Below are positions 36,582 through 45,912 of a DNA stretch of 64,000 nt, one piece after another (the first letter of the stretch is position 1; the number at the start of each line of letters is the position of its first letter). The translations under genes and the position numbers were made by a program. The stretch spans positions 1 through 64,000 of the forward strand of contig NZ_JADNGY010000007.1 in assembly GCF_015553625.1 (NCBI RefSeq). Reading direction: 5' to 3'. The notes under the pieces were generated by a model, which worked only from the letters and a program-made list of their open reading frames with translations, did no database searches and was not told the DNA's origin. The DNA is from Streptococcus australis (GTDB lineage Bacteria > Bacillota > Bacilli > Lactobacillales > Streptococcaceae).

Positions 36582-37580
36582 ATGAGTAGAATTTTAGACA
36601 ATGAAATCATGGGCGATGAAGAGGCCGTTGAACGGACGTTGCGCCCGCAATATTTACATGAATATATCGGTCAGGATAAGGTTAAAGACCAGCTAAAAAT
36701 CTTTATCGAGGCAGCCAAGCTTCGGGATGAAGCGTTGGATCATGTCCTTCTTTTTGGCCCTCCGGGGCTTGGGAAAACCACCATGGCCTTTGTCATTGCC
36801 AACGAACTGGGCGTCAATCTCAAGCAGACTTCCGGTCCTGTCATTGAAAAGGCTGGTGACTTGGTAGCCATCCTTAATGACTTAGAGCCGGGCGATGTCC
36901 TCTTTATCGATGAGATCCACCGTCTGCCTATGTCAGTCGAAGAAGTGCTATACAGCGCCATGGAAGATTTTTACATCGACATTATGATTGGTGCTGGCGA
37001 GACTAGCCGGAGTGTCCACCTGGATCTTCCTCCTTTCACTCTGATTGGGGCGACGACTCGAGCTGGGATGCTGTCCAATCCCTTGCGCGCTCGCTTTGGG
37101 ATTACCGGCCACATGGAATATTATGAGCAAGATGATCTGACAGAGATTGTCGAGCGGACCGCCGAGATCTTTGAGATGGAGATTACCCACGAGGCTGCCG
37201 AAGAGCTTTCTCTTCGTAGTCGGGGGACTCCTCGGATTGCCAACCGTTTGCTGAAGCGGGTGCGTGATTTTGCCCAGATCATGGGCGATGGCTTGATTGA
37301 CGATACCATTACCGACAAGGCCCTCTCTATGCTGGATGTGGACCATGAAGGTCTGGACTATGTCGATCAAAAGATCCTGCGGACCATGATTGAGATGTAC
37401 GGAGGAGGCCCAGTTGGCCTTGGGACTCTTTCGGTCAATATTGCTGAAGAGCGAGAGACTGTAGAAGATATGTATGAGCCTTACTTGATTCAAAAAGGCT
37501 TTATCATGCGGACCCGGACAGGGCGCGTGGCGACCCGCAAAGCTTATGAACACCTGGGTTATCCCTACAATGGAGACTAG
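36582..37580 (+). CDS. ruvB: Holliday junction branch-migration helicase RuvB
   Basis: 332 residues, the usual length. AAA+ ATPase: Walker [10 protein letters not shown], Walker B FIDEIHR, sensor [10 protein letters not shown], and a C-terminal winged helix. RuvB rings drive branch migration with RuvA. The start [14 protein letters not shown] is the family start; the in-frame ATG at 36534 would add residues not seen in relatives. GGAGG at 36551-36555 is too far from 36582 and upstream of the -10. Confidence 0.96.
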   Translation: MSRILDNEIMGDEEAVERTLRPQYLHEYIGQDKVKDQLKIFIEAAKLRDEALDHVLLFGPPGLGKTTMAFVIANELGVNLKQTSGPVIEKAGDLVAILNDLEPGDVLFIDEIHRLPMSVEEVLYSAMEDFYIDIMIGAGETSRSVHLDLPPFTLIGATTRAGMLSNPLRARFGITGHMEYYEQDDLTEIVERTAEIFEMEITHEAAEELSLRSRGTPRIANRLLKRVRDFAQIMGDGLIDDTITDKALSMLDVDHEGLDYVDQKILRTMIEMYGGGPVGLGTLSVNIAEERETVEDMYEPYLIQKGFIMRTRTGRVATRKAYEHLGYPYNGD

Positions 37581-37586
37581 AAGAAA

Positions 37587-38153
37587 ATGCTGACGGAAGA
37601 AGCGATAGTAGAGCAAATCCAAGCGGATCAAGAGATGATGACAGTCTTGGCTATTATTCGAGATCTCAACCTGGCAGATGCCTGGTTAGCAGCGGGTGCT
37701 GTGCGCAATTTTATCTGGAACCAGCTTTCTGGCAGACCAGGGTTTGACGCGTCGACAGATCTGGATCTGGTCTTTTATGACCCTACGATTAGCTATGAGG
37801 AGACTCTCCAGATCGAGCAGGAATTAAAGAAGACCTATCCCCAGCACGCTTGGGAAGTCAAAAATCAAGTCTACATGCACCAACATAGCCCAGGGACGGC
37901 CCCTTATCATAGTGCCTGTGATGCGGTTTCTAAATACCCCGAGCAGTGTACAGCTCTTGCAGTTTGCTTAAGGAATGATGGTCAGCTAGAGCTCTTTCTC
38001 CCCTATGGGACAAGGGATATCGAAGACTTCATCGTTCAGCCAACTCCACATTTTTTAGCTAGTCCCGAGCGTTTGGCAGTTTATAGAGAGCGTATGCGGA
38101 AGAAAGATTGGAAACGAAAATGGCCAGCCCTTCAGATCATCCTGCCTAAATAA
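37587..38153 (+). CDS. nucleotidyltransferase-like protein (DUF925 type)
   Basis: 188 residues, 6 nt after ruvB, so co-transcribed. AAGAVRNFIWNQL and STDLDLVFYD look like a nucleotidyltransferase fold with the two acidic metal ligands; IEDFIVQPTPHF is typical of the family. The substrate is unknown. Relatives often sit next to DNA-repair or cell-wall genes without an assigned role. Confidence 0.85.
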   Translation: MLTEEAIVEQIQADQEMMTVLAIIRDLNLADAWLAAGAVRNFIWNQLSGRPGFDASTDLDLVFYDPTISYEETLQIEQELKKTYPQHAWEVKNQVYMHQHSPGTAPYHSACDAVSKYPEQCTALAVCLRNDGQLELFLPYGTRDIEDFIVQPTPHFLASPERLAVYRERMRKKDWKRKWPALQIILPK

Positions 38154-38161
38154 AAAAAGAA

Positions 38162-38197
38162 AGTCAGCCCACCTCAATGGTGGACAGGCTTTTTTCA
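38162..38197 (+). terminator. terminator after the nucleotidyltransferase-like gene
   Basis: Stem AGCC-CACC/GGTG..GGCT with an internal bulge, followed by six T residues. Confidence 0.7.
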
Positions 38198-38271
38198 TCT
38201 TGCCTCAAAATTATAATTTTAGCAGATTATATTTTTCTCACATTCTGTTATAATAGAAAGGAGGTGCTGTC

Positions 38272-38694
38272 ATGAAAAAAATTGTATTTGTGTGTTTAGG
38301 AAATATTTGTCGGAGCCCCATGGCAGAGTTTGTCATGAAGGATTTGACCAACCAGTATGAGATTGAAAGTCGTGCTACATCTAACTGGGAGCACGGGAAC
38401 CCTATTCACCAAGGGACTCAAAAGATTTTTCGCAGTCATGGCGTGCCCTATGATGCGTCTAAAACATCTCTTCAAATCAGTGACCAAGATTTTCATACCT
38501 TTGATCTGATCTTAGGAATGGATGAGAACAATGTGGCTGACCTCAAACGAATGGCACCGCCTGGAACAGAGCACAAGATTCATCTCTTTGCAGGAGAAAG
38601 TGTCCCAGATCCATGGTACACAGGAGATTTCGAAGAGACCTATCGCCGTGTCCTAGCTGGTTGTCAAGAGTGGTTGGATCGATTAGAAGATTAG
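38272..38694 (+). CDS. low-molecular-weight protein tyrosine phosphatase
   Basis: 140 residues. The P-loop CLGNICRSPMAE carries the nucleophile Cys (residue 8) and Arg, and DPWYTGDF has the general acid Asp. Such enzymes act on capsule or stress signalling proteins. AAAGGAGG precedes the ATG. It heads a run with the MORN and acyltransferase genes. Confidence 0.95.
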   Translation: MKKIVFVCLGNICRSPMAEFVMKDLTNQYEIESRATSNWEHGNPIHQGTQKIFRSHGVPYDASKTSLQISDQDFHTFDLILGMDENNVADLKRMAPPGTEHKIHLFAGESVPDPWYTGDFEETYRRVLAGCQEWLDRLED

Positions 38695-38751
38695 TTTCGG
38701 ACTGGCTCCTTAAAGGACTAACCGGCTGAAGATAAAAAGAATGAACAGAGT

Positions 38752-39165
38752 ATGGAAAAAATAAAAGAATTATATGAGACCTATAAGGTCTATGTTACGA
38801 GAGAGAATATTGAACGCTTGTCCTTGGGGATTATTGTTCTGTCTGCTTTGTGGGTATTTCTTTCCTCCATTCCTTTCAGAGGTGTGTTGACCCTCGATAA
38901 GGGAGCTATTCGCTACGAAGGAAGTGTCGTCCGAGGCAAGATGAATGGCCAAGGGACGGTGACTTTTGAGAACGGGGACACCTACAAGGGCAATTTTGTC
39001 AATGGGACCTTTAGTGGTTATGGAACCTTTACAGCCAAGGCTGGCTGGAAATATGAAGGTGAATTTGTCAATGGCCAACCAGAAGGCCAGGGAACCTTGA
39101 CGACAGAACAAAATGTCGTTTATAAGGGAACGTTTAAACAAGGAATTTATCAAAATGCGAATTAA
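38752..39165 (+). CDS. membrane-anchored MORN-repeat protein
   Basis: 137 residues. One N-terminal membrane segment (about 23-42), then three to four MORN repeats, for example YEGSVVRGKMNGQGTVTFENGD, YKGNFVNGTFSGYGTF and YEGEFVNGQPEGQGTL. MORN repeats often mediate membrane or protein contact. The stop lies 11 nt inside the next gene, an acyltransferase, so the two are probably functionally paired. Confidence 0.9.
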   Translation: MEKIKELYETYKVYVTRENIERLSLGIIVLSALWVFLSSIPFRGVLTLDKGAIRYEGSVVRGKMNGQGTVTFENGDTYKGNFVNGTFSGYGTFTAKAGWKYEGEFVNGQPEGQGTLTTEQNVVYKGTFKQGIYQNAN

Positions 39166-40972
39166 ATGGTTTTCATTGGTACGGATAACGGGACTTCTTC
39201 TCGTTCTTCTCTACCATTTCTTTCAAAAAGTTTTTCCTGGTGGATTTATTGGAGTCGACATCTTCTTTACTTTCTCAGGATTTTTGATCACGGCTCTGCT
39301 GATTGATGAGTTTGCCCGTCATCAAAAAATTGATCTCAAGGGCTTTCTTCGACGACGCTTCTACCGGATTGTCCCTCCTTTAGTCTTTATGGTCTTGCTG
39401 GTCATGCCTTTTACCTTCTTGGTCAGACGAGACTTTATTGCTGGGATTGGGACGCAGATTGCAGCCGTCTTTGGTTTTGTGACCAACTTCTATGAGATGT
39501 TAAGTGGCGGAAGTTACGAAAGTCAGTTCATCCCCCATCTGTTCATTCATACTTGGAGTTTGGCTCTTGAAGTTCATTACTATGTCCTCTGGGCGCTCTT
39601 GGCTTGGTTTTTGGGTAAAAAAGCTAAGTCAGTTGGCCAATATAGAGGCTATATCTTCCTATCTTCGACAGGTCTCTTCTTGGTGACCTTCCTGACCTTC
39701 TTTGTCGGAGCGCTGGTCACCAAGAATTTGTCCAATGTCTACTTTTCTAGTATCGCTCACGTCTTTCCTTTCTTTGTGGGGAGTGCTTTAGCGACAGTGA
39801 CAGGGATTACAACGACCAGCCCAAATCTTACTCAATTAGTGAAGAAGCTATCTCTACAGAAGACGTTAGCGATTTTAGCGGGTGCTTTTCTAGTTTTATT
39901 GGTCTTGACCTTTATTCTTCCATTTGATAGTGTTTGGACCTATTTATTTGGCTTTTTAGTAGCAACTCTTGCTGCATCTGTGATGATTGTGATGACGCGT
40001 GTCCTCCATGAAAAGACACCGAATCAGAAAGAACCAGCAGTGATTACCTTTATTGCAGATACCAGTTATGGGGTTTATCTCTTCCACTGGCCATTTTACA
40101 TCATCTTTTCTCAATTAATGACCAATGGCTGGGCTTCTCTACTAACAGCGCTTGTATCCTTTAGTCTTGCTGCCTTGAGTTTCTATATTATTGAACCAAC
40201 CTTGGCTGGACGTGAACCGAAGATTTTTGGGATCTCGATGGATCTCAGAAGTTTCACGAAACCACTCTTTTACAGCGCGATTCCCTTGACCTTGCTCATG
40301 TTTGGGATTGCACTCTTTGCGCCACGCGTCGGAGCCTTTGATGAAAACCTGATTACCGAAGGGCTTCGTCAATCCGACAGCAAGATGCAGATCACGCGTG
40401 CCCAAGTTGACAATGCTTCAGCGACTTCCTACAATGTATCAGATGGCGTGACCATGATCGGGGATTCTGTAAACCTCCGGGCATCAGATTATCTGAAACA
40501 AGTTCTGCCAGATATCCAATTAGATGCTTTGGTGAGCCGCAATCTGGACTCAGGCTTAAAAGTATATGAAACAGATATTGCCAATAGAGTCTTACTCAAG
40601 AACGTGGTAATCGCACTTGGAACCAACTCTTCTAATAATTATCAAGAATTGTTGGATAAGTTTGTTCAAGAACTACCAAAAGGACATCGCTTAATTTTTG
40701 TGACCCCATATGATGGGCGTGAAGCCAATGATAGCAATAGCGTTACCGTTCAGACTCGACAGTATCAGCTGGAATTGGCTAAAAAATATGACTATGTCTA
40801 TGTAGCAGACTGGTACCAAGTGGCTGTCGATAATCCAGAGATTTGGGCTGGAACGGATAATGTCCACTTTGGTTTAGAATCAGATGGTTCCATCGATGTT
40901 GGAGGAAACCTGTATGCCAACGTCGTGAAAGAAGCAGTTGATCAAGCCAATCAGGGGCCGGTTAAACCCTAA
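39155..40972 (+). CDS. OatA-like peptidoglycan O-acetyltransferase
   Basis: 605 residues. The N-terminal half (about 1-375) is an acyltransferase-3 domain with about ten membrane helices. The C-terminal half is an extracellular SGNH domain with VTMIGDSVNLRA (Ser), ALGTNSS and GTDNVHFG (Asp/His). This architecture is that of OatA/Adr, which acetylates muramic acid and gives lysozyme resistance. ATG 39155 is chosen over 39113 because AAGGA precedes it and the membrane domain then begins correctly. Confidence 0.92.
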   Translation: MRIKWFSLVRITGLLLVLLYHFFQKVFPGGFIGVDIFFTFSGFLITALLIDEFARHQKIDLKGFLRRRFYRIVPPLVFMVLLVMPFTFLVRRDFIAGIGTQIAAVFGFVTNFYEMLSGGSYESQFIPHLFIHTWSLALEVHYYVLWALLAWFLGKKAKSVGQYRGYIFLSSTGLFLVTFLTFFVGALVTKNLSNVYFSSIAHVFPFFVGSALATVTGITTTSPNLTQLVKKLSLQKTLAILAGAFLVLLVLTFILPFDSVWTYLFGFLVATLAASVMIVMTRVLHEKTPNQKEPAVITFIADTSYGVYLFHWPFYIIFSQLMTNGWASLLTALVSFSLAALSFYIIEPTLAGREPKIFGISMDLRSFTKPLFYSAIPLTLLMFGIALFAPRVGAFDENLITEGLRQSDSKMQITRAQVDNASATSYNVSDGVTMIGDSVNLRASDYLKQVLPDIQLDALVSRNLDSGLKVYETDIANRVLLKNVVIALGTNSSNNYQELLDKFVQELPKGHRLIFVTPYDGREANDSNSVTVQTRQYQLELAKKYDYVYVADWYQVAVDNPEIWAGTDNVHFGLESDGSIDVGGNLYANVVKEAVDQANQGPVKP

Positions 40973-40990
40973 AATTTACTATATGATTTA

Positions 40991-41024
40991 AGCAATTTTC
41001 ACTTGAAGAAAATTGCTTTTTTTA
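40991..41024 (+). terminator. terminator after the acyltransferase gene
   Basis: Perfect 10-bp stem AGCAATTTTC/GAAAATTGCT with a 7-nt loop and a seven-T tail. Confidence 0.93.
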
Positions 41025-41033
41025 GTAAAATTA

Positions 41034-41236
41034 AGAAAACGCTTACAAAAATTGCGTGAAAATATTTGTTTGTGAAATTGAAGTGATTTCTCAAAAAAAT
41101 CCTTCAATTTTTTCTTGAAAATACTCCTGTATAGAAGGAGAAGGAGGGTTCATGGAAAAAAGTTAAAAAAATCTTTGTGAAACTATTTACAAATTTTCTA
41201 AAATAGAGTACAATAATATTGTGAAAAAATTAACAA
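41034..41236 (+). promoter_or_regulatory. adhE control region: cre site, promoter and two Rex boxes
   Basis: A CcpA cre-like site AGAAAACGCTTACA lies at 41034-41047. The promoter is TTTACA (41186-41191), 17 nt, TACAAT (41209-41214). A Rex-type box TTGTGA-N6-TTACAA (41175-41192) covers the -35, and a second TTGTGA-N6-TAACAA (41219-41236) covers the transcript start. Rex releases DNA when NADH is high, turning on adhE, so the gene would be under redox and carbon control. No other gene is seen in 40973-41330. Confidence 0.75.
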
Positions 41237-41330
41237 ATCGAAATTTCTTACACTATTCTTGAAAGTTTCTGAAAACAAGAAAAAGTTCCGGAAAAGGATA
41301 AGGGTTTCAAACATTGGAGGAAAGCATCAA

Positions 41331-43982
41331 ATGGCTGATAAAAAAACTCTCTCACCTGAAGAAAAGAAACTCGCTGCTGAAAAACACGTAGACGAGTTGG
41401 TGCAAAAAGCGCTCGTAGCGCTTGAAGAAATGCGCAAATTGGATCAGGAGCAAGTAGACTACATTGTGGCGAAAGCATCTGTAGCGGCTCTTGACGCTCA
41501 CGGTGAGCTCGCTCTTCACGCCTATGAAGAAACTGGTCGTGGAGTCTTTGAAGACAAGGCGACTAAGAACTTGTTCGCTTGTGAACACGTAGTAAATAAC
41601 ATGCGTCACACGAAAACAGTTGGTGTCATTTCAGAAGATGACGTCACTGGTTTGACCCTTATTGCTGAGCCAGTCGGAGTTGTCTGCGGGATCACGCCTA
41701 CAACCAACCCAACTTCAACAGCAATCTTTAAAGCATTGATCTCCTTGAAGACACGGAACCCTATCGTCTTTGCCTTCCACCCATCCGCTCAAGAATCATC
41801 TGCTCATGCGGCACAAATCGTCCGCGATGCAGCGATTAAAGCAGGAGCTCCTGAAAACTGTGTGCAATGGATTACGCAACCATCTATGGAAGCAACCAGT
41901 GCCCTTATGAACCACGAAGGAGTTGCGACTATCCTTGCGACCGGTGGTAACGCCATGGTTAAAGCAGCATACTCATGTGGGAAGCCAGCTCTTGGGGTCG
42001 GTGCCGGGAACGTTCCTGCCTATGTTGAAAAATCAGCTAACATCCGCCAAGCAGCACACGATATCGTTATGTCTAAATCATTTGACAATGGTATGGTTTG
42101 TGCGTCTGAACAAGCGGTCATCATCGATAAAGAAATCTACGATGAGTTTGTTGAAGAATTCAAATCTTACCACACTTACTTCGTTAACAAAAAAGAAAAA
42201 GCCCTTCTTGAAGAGTTCTGCTTTGGTGTGAAAGCTAACAGCAAAAACTGTGCGGGTGCGAAATTGAATGCGGACATCGTTGGGAAACCAGCAGCATGGA
42301 TCGCAGAACAAGCTGGCTTCTCAGTGCCAGAAGGAACCAATATCCTTGCGGCAGAATGTAAAGAAGTTGGTGAAAAAGAGCCGTTGACTCGTGAAAAATT
42401 GTCACCAGTTATCGCTGTCTTGAAATCTGAAAGCCGTGAAGACGGAATTAACAAAGCACGCCAAATGGTTGAATTCAACGGTCTTGGTCACTCAGCTGCC
42501 ATCCATACAGCTGACGAAGAATTGACCAAAGAATTTGGTAAAGCAGTCAAAGCCATTCGTGTGATCTGCAACTCTCCTTCGACTTTCGGTGGTATTGGGG
42601 ATGTTTACAATGCCTTCTTGCCATCATTGACACTTGGATGTGGTTCTTACGGACGCAACTCTGTTGGGGACAACGTTAGTGCCATCAACCTCTTGAATAT
42701 CAAAAAAGTCGGACGCCGGAGAAATAACATGCAATGGATGAAACTTCCTTCAAAAACATACTTTGAACGTGATTCAATTGAATACCTACAAAAATGTCGT
42801 GACGTTGAACGTGTCATGATCGTTACAGACCACGCTATGGTAGAGCTTGGTTTCCTTGATCGCATCATCGAACAGCTTGACCTTCGTCGCAATAAGGTAG
42901 TTTACCAAATCTTTGCAGACGTTGAACCAGATCCAGACATCACAACTGTTGAACGTGGTACAGAGATCATGCGTTCCTTCAAACCAGATACCATCATTGC
43001 TCTTGGTGGTGGATCACCAATGGATGCGGCCAAAGTAATGTGGCTCTTCTACGAACAACCAGAAGTGGACTTCCGTGACCTTGTACAAAAATTCATGGAT
43101 ATCCGTAAACGTGCCTTCAAATTCCCATTGCTTGGTAAGAAGACTAAATTTATTGCGATCCCAACAACATCTGGTACAGGATCTGAAGTAACACCATTTG
43201 CCGTTATCTCTGATAAAGCAAACAACCGTAAATACCCAATCGCTGACTACTCATTGACACCAACCGTTGCCATCGTAGACCCTGCTTTGGTATTGACAGT
43301 TCCAGGATCTGTTGCGGCTGATACTGGTATGGATGTATTGACTCACGCGACTGAAGCTTACGTATCTCAAATGGCAAGTGACTACACAGATGGTCTTGCG
43401 CTTCAAGCCATCAAACTTGTCTTCGAAAACTTGGAAAGCTCAGTGAAGAACGCGGACTTCCATTCACGCGAAAAGATGCACAATGCGTCAACCATCGCAG
43501 GTATGGCCTTCGCCAACGCCTTCCTCGGTATTTCTCACTCAATGGCCCACAAGATTGGTGCGCAATTCCACACCATCCACGGACGGACCAATGCAATCTT
43601 GCTTCCATACGTTATCCGCTACAATGGTACACGTCCAGCTAAGACAGCAACATGGCCTAAGTACAACTACTACCGTGCAGATGAGAAGTATCAAGACATC
43701 GCTCGTATGCTTGGACTTCCATGCTCTACACCAGAAGAAGCAGTTGAAGCTTACGCGAAAGCTGTTTATGAACTCGGTGAGCGCGTAGGAATCCAAATGA
43801 ACTTTAAAGCACAAGGAATCGATGAAAAAGAATGGAAGAAACATTCTCGCGAATTGGCCTTCCTTGCTTACGAAGATCAATGTTCACCAGCTAACCCACG
43901 TCTTCCAATGGTAGACCATATGCAAGAAATCATCGAAGATGCATACTATGGTTACAAAGAACGTCCAGGACGTCGTAAATAA
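41331..43982 (+). CDS. adhE: bifunctional acetaldehyde-CoA / alcohol dehydrogenase AdhE
   Basis: 883 residues. The N-terminal aldehyde dehydrogenase half has its nucleophile Cys in SFDNGMVCASEQ. The linker is followed by an iron-dependent alcohol dehydrogenase half with GGGSPMDAAK and the iron-binding HSMAHKIGAQFHTIHG. It reduces acetyl-CoA to ethanol and regenerates NAD+ in fermentation, forming spirosomes (family knowledge). ATG 41331 is preferred because GGAGG lies at 41316-41320; the longer ORF from 41259 is upstream extension. Confidence 0.97.
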   Translation: MADKKTLSPEEKKLAAEKHVDELVQKALVALEEMRKLDQEQVDYIVAKASVAALDAHGELALHAYEETGRGVFEDKATKNLFACEHVVNNMRHTKTVGVISEDDVTGLTLIAEPVGVVCGITPTTNPTSTAIFKALISLKTRNPIVFAFHPSAQESSAHAAQIVRDAAIKAGAPENCVQWITQPSMEATSALMNHEGVATILATGGNAMVKAAYSCGKPALGVGAGNVPAYVEKSANIRQAAHDIVMSKSFDNGMVCASEQAVIIDKEIYDEFVEEFKSYHTYFVNKKEKALLEEFCFGVKANSKNCAGAKLNADIVGKPAAWIAEQAGFSVPEGTNILAAECKEVGEKEPLTREKLSPVIAVLKSESREDGINKARQMVEFNGLGHSAAIHTADEELTKEFGKAVKAIRVICNSPSTFGGIGDVYNAFLPSLTLGCGSYGRNSVGDNVSAINLLNIKKVGRRRNNMQWMKLPSKTYFERDSIEYLQKCRDVERVMIVTDHAMVELGFLDRIIEQLDLRRNKVVYQIFADVEPDPDITTVERGTEIMRSFKPDTIIALGGGSPMDAAKVMWLFYEQPEVDFRDLVQKFMDIRKRAFKFPLLGKKTKFIAIPTTSGTGSEVTPFAVISDKANNRKYPIADYSLTPTVAIVDPALVLTVPGSVAADTGMDVLTHATEAYVSQMASDYTDGLALQAIKLVFENLESSVKNADFHSREKMHNASTIAGMAFANAFLGISHSMAHKIGAQFHTIHGRTNAILLPYVIRYNGTRPAKTATWPKYNYYRADEKYQDIARMLGLPCSTPEEAVEAYAKAVYELGERVGIQMNFKAQGIDEKEWKKHSRELAFLAYEDQCSPANPRLPMVDHMQEIIEDAYYGYKERPGRRK

Positions 43983-44013
43983 GACGCTACTGAACAAATG
44001 ATGTTTATCAGCT

Positions 44014-44047
44014 ATCCCTCACTCGAAAGAGTGGGGGATTTTTTTAT
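44014..44047 (+). terminator. terminator of adhE
   Basis: Stem ATCCCTCACTC against GAGTGGGGGAT with a GAAA tetraloop, then a seven-T tract. Confidence 0.92.
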
Positions 44048-44102
44048 TTGATAGGGTGGTTCATTTCTTGAAAATACTTTTATAAAAAATCTAATAAATA
44101 TG

Positions 44103-44131
44103 TTGCAAGCGCTTACTTTGTATGTTATAAT
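44103..44131 (+). promoter_or_regulatory. cre site and -10 of the zinc alcohol dehydrogenase gene
   Basis: TTGCAAGCGCTTAC (44103-44116) matches the CcpA cre consensus well. TATAAT lies at 44126-44131, so CcpA would bind over the -35 region and repress when glucose is present. Confidence 0.72.
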
Positions 44132-44191
44132 ATTCACAAAGTAAAAACTGTAATAAAATGGTTTGATAAAACCAACAAAAAGGAGTCGCTT

Positions 44192-45241
44192 ATGAAAGCA
44201 GCAACATATGTATCCGCAGGAAATCTTCAGTTGATTGATCAACCAAAACCAGTGATCAAGAAACCAACTGATGCGATTGTTCGTTTAGTGAAAACGACCA
44301 TTTGTGGAACAGATCTCCATATTTTGGGTGGTGATGTTCCAGCTTGTAAAGAAGGGACCATCCTGGGTCACGAAGGAATTGGGATTGTCGAAGAAGTCGG
44401 CGATGCGGTTACGAACTTTAAGGTAGGAGACAAGGTTATTATCTCTTGCGTAACAGCTTGTAACACTTGCTACTATTGTAAACGTGGCTTGCCTTCCCAC
44501 TGTGAAGATGGGGGCTGGATTCTTGGTCACTTGATCAACGGTACCCAAGCAGAGTATGTCCATATCCCTCACGCAGACGGCAGTCTTTATCATGCACCTG
44601 CTTCTGTAGATGACGAAGCCCTGGTTATGCTCTCTGATATTCTGCCTACTTCCTATGAAATTGGTGTTCTCCCTTCTCACGTGAAACCTGGAGACAACGT
44701 TTGTATCGTTGGTGCAGGGCCAATCGGTTTGGCAGCTCTCTTAACCGTACAATTCTTCTCACCAGCTACCATTATCATGGTAGACTTGTCAGAATCTCGT
44801 CTCGAAGCTTCTAAGAAGTTTGGGGCTACTCATACCATCTGTTCAAGTGATATTGATGAAATCAAGGCCTTTATCAATGAAGTGACCGATGGTCGTGGTG
44901 TTGATATCTCTATGGAATGTGTGGGCTATCCAGCTACCTTCGATGTCTGCCAAAATATTATCTCGGTCGGCGGTCATATTGCCAACGTCGGAGTGCATGG
45001 TAAACCAGTTAGCTTCAATCTTGATGACCTTTGGATCAAGAACATCACGCTCAATACTGGTTTGGTTAATGCCAATACAACTGAAATGCTTCTTAATGTA
45101 TTGAAGTCAGGTAAGATTGATGCGACGAAGTTGGTGACCCACCACTTCAAACTTTCAGAAGCAGAGAAGGCATACGAAATCTTCAAACATGCTGGGGAAA
45201 ACAGTGCTTTGAAAGTCATTATTGATAATGACCTCAGCTAA
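44192..45241 (+). CDS. zinc-dependent alcohol dehydrogenase
   Basis: 349 residues, medium-chain dehydrogenase. Catalytic zinc ligands are Cys in TTICGTDLH and His/Glu in LGHEGIG. The structural zinc Cys cluster lies in CNTCYYCKRGLPSHC. The NAD(P)-binding GAGPIGLAAL is visible. Close to alcohol or threonine dehydrogenase groups; the substrate cannot be fixed. AAAGGAG precedes the ATG. Single-gene unit after adhE, with its own cre site. Confidence 0.93.
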   Translation: MKAATYVSAGNLQLIDQPKPVIKKPTDAIVRLVKTTICGTDLHILGGDVPACKEGTILGHEGIGIVEEVGDAVTNFKVGDKVIISCVTACNTCYYCKRGLPSHCEDGGWILGHLINGTQAEYVHIPHADGSLYHAPASVDDEALVMLSDILPTSYEIGVLPSHVKPGDNVCIVGAGPIGLAALLTVQFFSPATIIMVDLSESRLEASKKFGATHTICSSDIDEIKAFINEVTDGRGVDISMECVGYPATFDVCQNIISVGGHIANVGVHGKPVSFNLDDLWIKNITLNTGLVNANTTEMLLNVLKSGKIDATKLVTHHFKLSEAEKAYEIFKHAGENSALKVIIDNDLS

Positions 45242-45281
45242 GAAGTTGGATGGTTCCATCACCTAAATAAGGTAGAAAAAT

Positions 45282-45456
45282 GAGAGTGGGACAGAAATCG
45301 GTAATTCGTTAGAATTCGATTTCGTCGTCCCACCTCCGCACAGTTGAGTAGGGCTGTAAAAGCTGATGAAATCAGCGTGGTAGAGCCCACTCAACCACTG
45401 TGTCTTGCTCGACAATCAAAAAATAATTGAGAGGCTAGGACTTTTGTCCCAGCCTC
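45282..45456 (-). repeat. MITE-like intergenic repeat, copy 2 (inverted)
   Basis: About 175 bp, the reverse of copies 1 and 3. It starts GAGAGTGGGACAGAAATCGG and ends with the hairpin GTCCCAGCCTC. Same inner stem around GCTGATGAAATCAGC. It lies between the alcohol dehydrogenase gene and the end of the peptide operon, and its ends can terminate both. Confidence 0.88.
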
Positions 45457-45492
45457 ATTTTTTTTTGCTTAAAAAGATCGTTTTAGCAATAG

Positions 45493-45526
45493 AACATCCC
45501 AGCTATAGAATGATAGCTGGGATGTT
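45493..45526. terminator. hairpin at the end of the peptide operon
   Basis: Perfect 14-bp stem AACATCCCAGCTAT/ATAGCTGGGATGTT with a 6-nt loop, 34 nt past the last peptide stop on the minus strand. There is no clean T run, so termination probably also uses the adjacent repeat. Confidence 0.7.
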
Positions 45527-45559
45527 TGTACTGTTTAGTGAGATGATAAAGAAGTGTTA

Positions 45560-45721
45560 CTATTTGCCTCGTTTGCGAGCGTATTCGTCAAAGGCGCCAG
45601 CGAAGGTTCCCATGAGTAGGGGAGTTGCGATTAGTCCAACAGTGATCCATACGGATCCACCATCTACATGGCTGAGTTCCTGCTCGGATAAGCTTCTAAA
45701 ACGTGTTTCTTCGAGTTTCAT
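45560..45721 (-). CDS. double-glycine-leader peptide A (bacteriocin-like, 53 residues)
   Basis: Leader residues 1-22 (RFRSLSEQELSHVDGG at the end) match the GG-leader pattern L..(D/E)EL..V.GG. The mature part of 31 residues starts SVWITVGLIA, has a hydrophobic core with the GxxxG motif GTFAG, and ends basic (EYARKRGK). AAAGGAG precedes the ATG. The last gene of the ten-gene minus-strand run. GG leaders are cut by ABC exporters with a C39 peptidase. Class II bacteriocin or signal peptide; activity is inferred. Confidence 0.85.
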   Translation of the reverse strand: MKLEETRFRSLSEQELSHVDGGSVWITVGLIATPLLMGTFAGAFDEYARKRGK

Positions 45722-45733
45722 GCTTGCTCCTTT

Positions 45734-45901
45734 CTAGTGCATGATGCCATTGATGATACTACGGCCAAAATCACGTCCGGAATTGTATAAAATATTCCAT
45801 GTTTGAACGATGAATTTTGCCGAGTCAAAGACGGAGGCTCCTCCATCAATGGTCGCCAGTTCAGCTTCTGTTAGGCAAGTATAATGGATGCTTGTATCCA
45901 T
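45734..45901 (-). CDS. double-glycine-leader peptide B (bacteriocin-like, 55 residues)
   Basis: Leader 1-21 ends LTEAELATIDGG. The 34-residue mature part begins ASVFDSAKFIV and contains YNSGRDFGRSIINGI with a GxxxG motif, as in helix-helix two-peptide bacteriocins. The very good ribosome site AAGGAGGAC precedes the ATG. Its C-terminal half resembles the end of the leaderless peptide H (46751-46876). It could form a pair with peptide A. Confidence 0.85.
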   Translation of the reverse strand: MDTSIHYTCLTEAELATIDGGASVFDSAKFIVQTWNILYNSGRDFGRSIINGIMH

Positions 45902-45912
45902 AAGTGTCCTCC

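Noticed and set aside
36948..37631. Minus-strand ORF of 227 residues opposite ruvB.
   Set aside because: Lies wholly within ruvB and the start of the next gene; no ribosome site or recognisable domain.
41141..41166. Very strong ribosome site (GGAGAAGGAGGG) before ATG and four codons upstream of adhE.
   Set aside because: The four-codon ORF lies upstream of the assigned promoter and gives no meaningful peptide; possibly a remnant.
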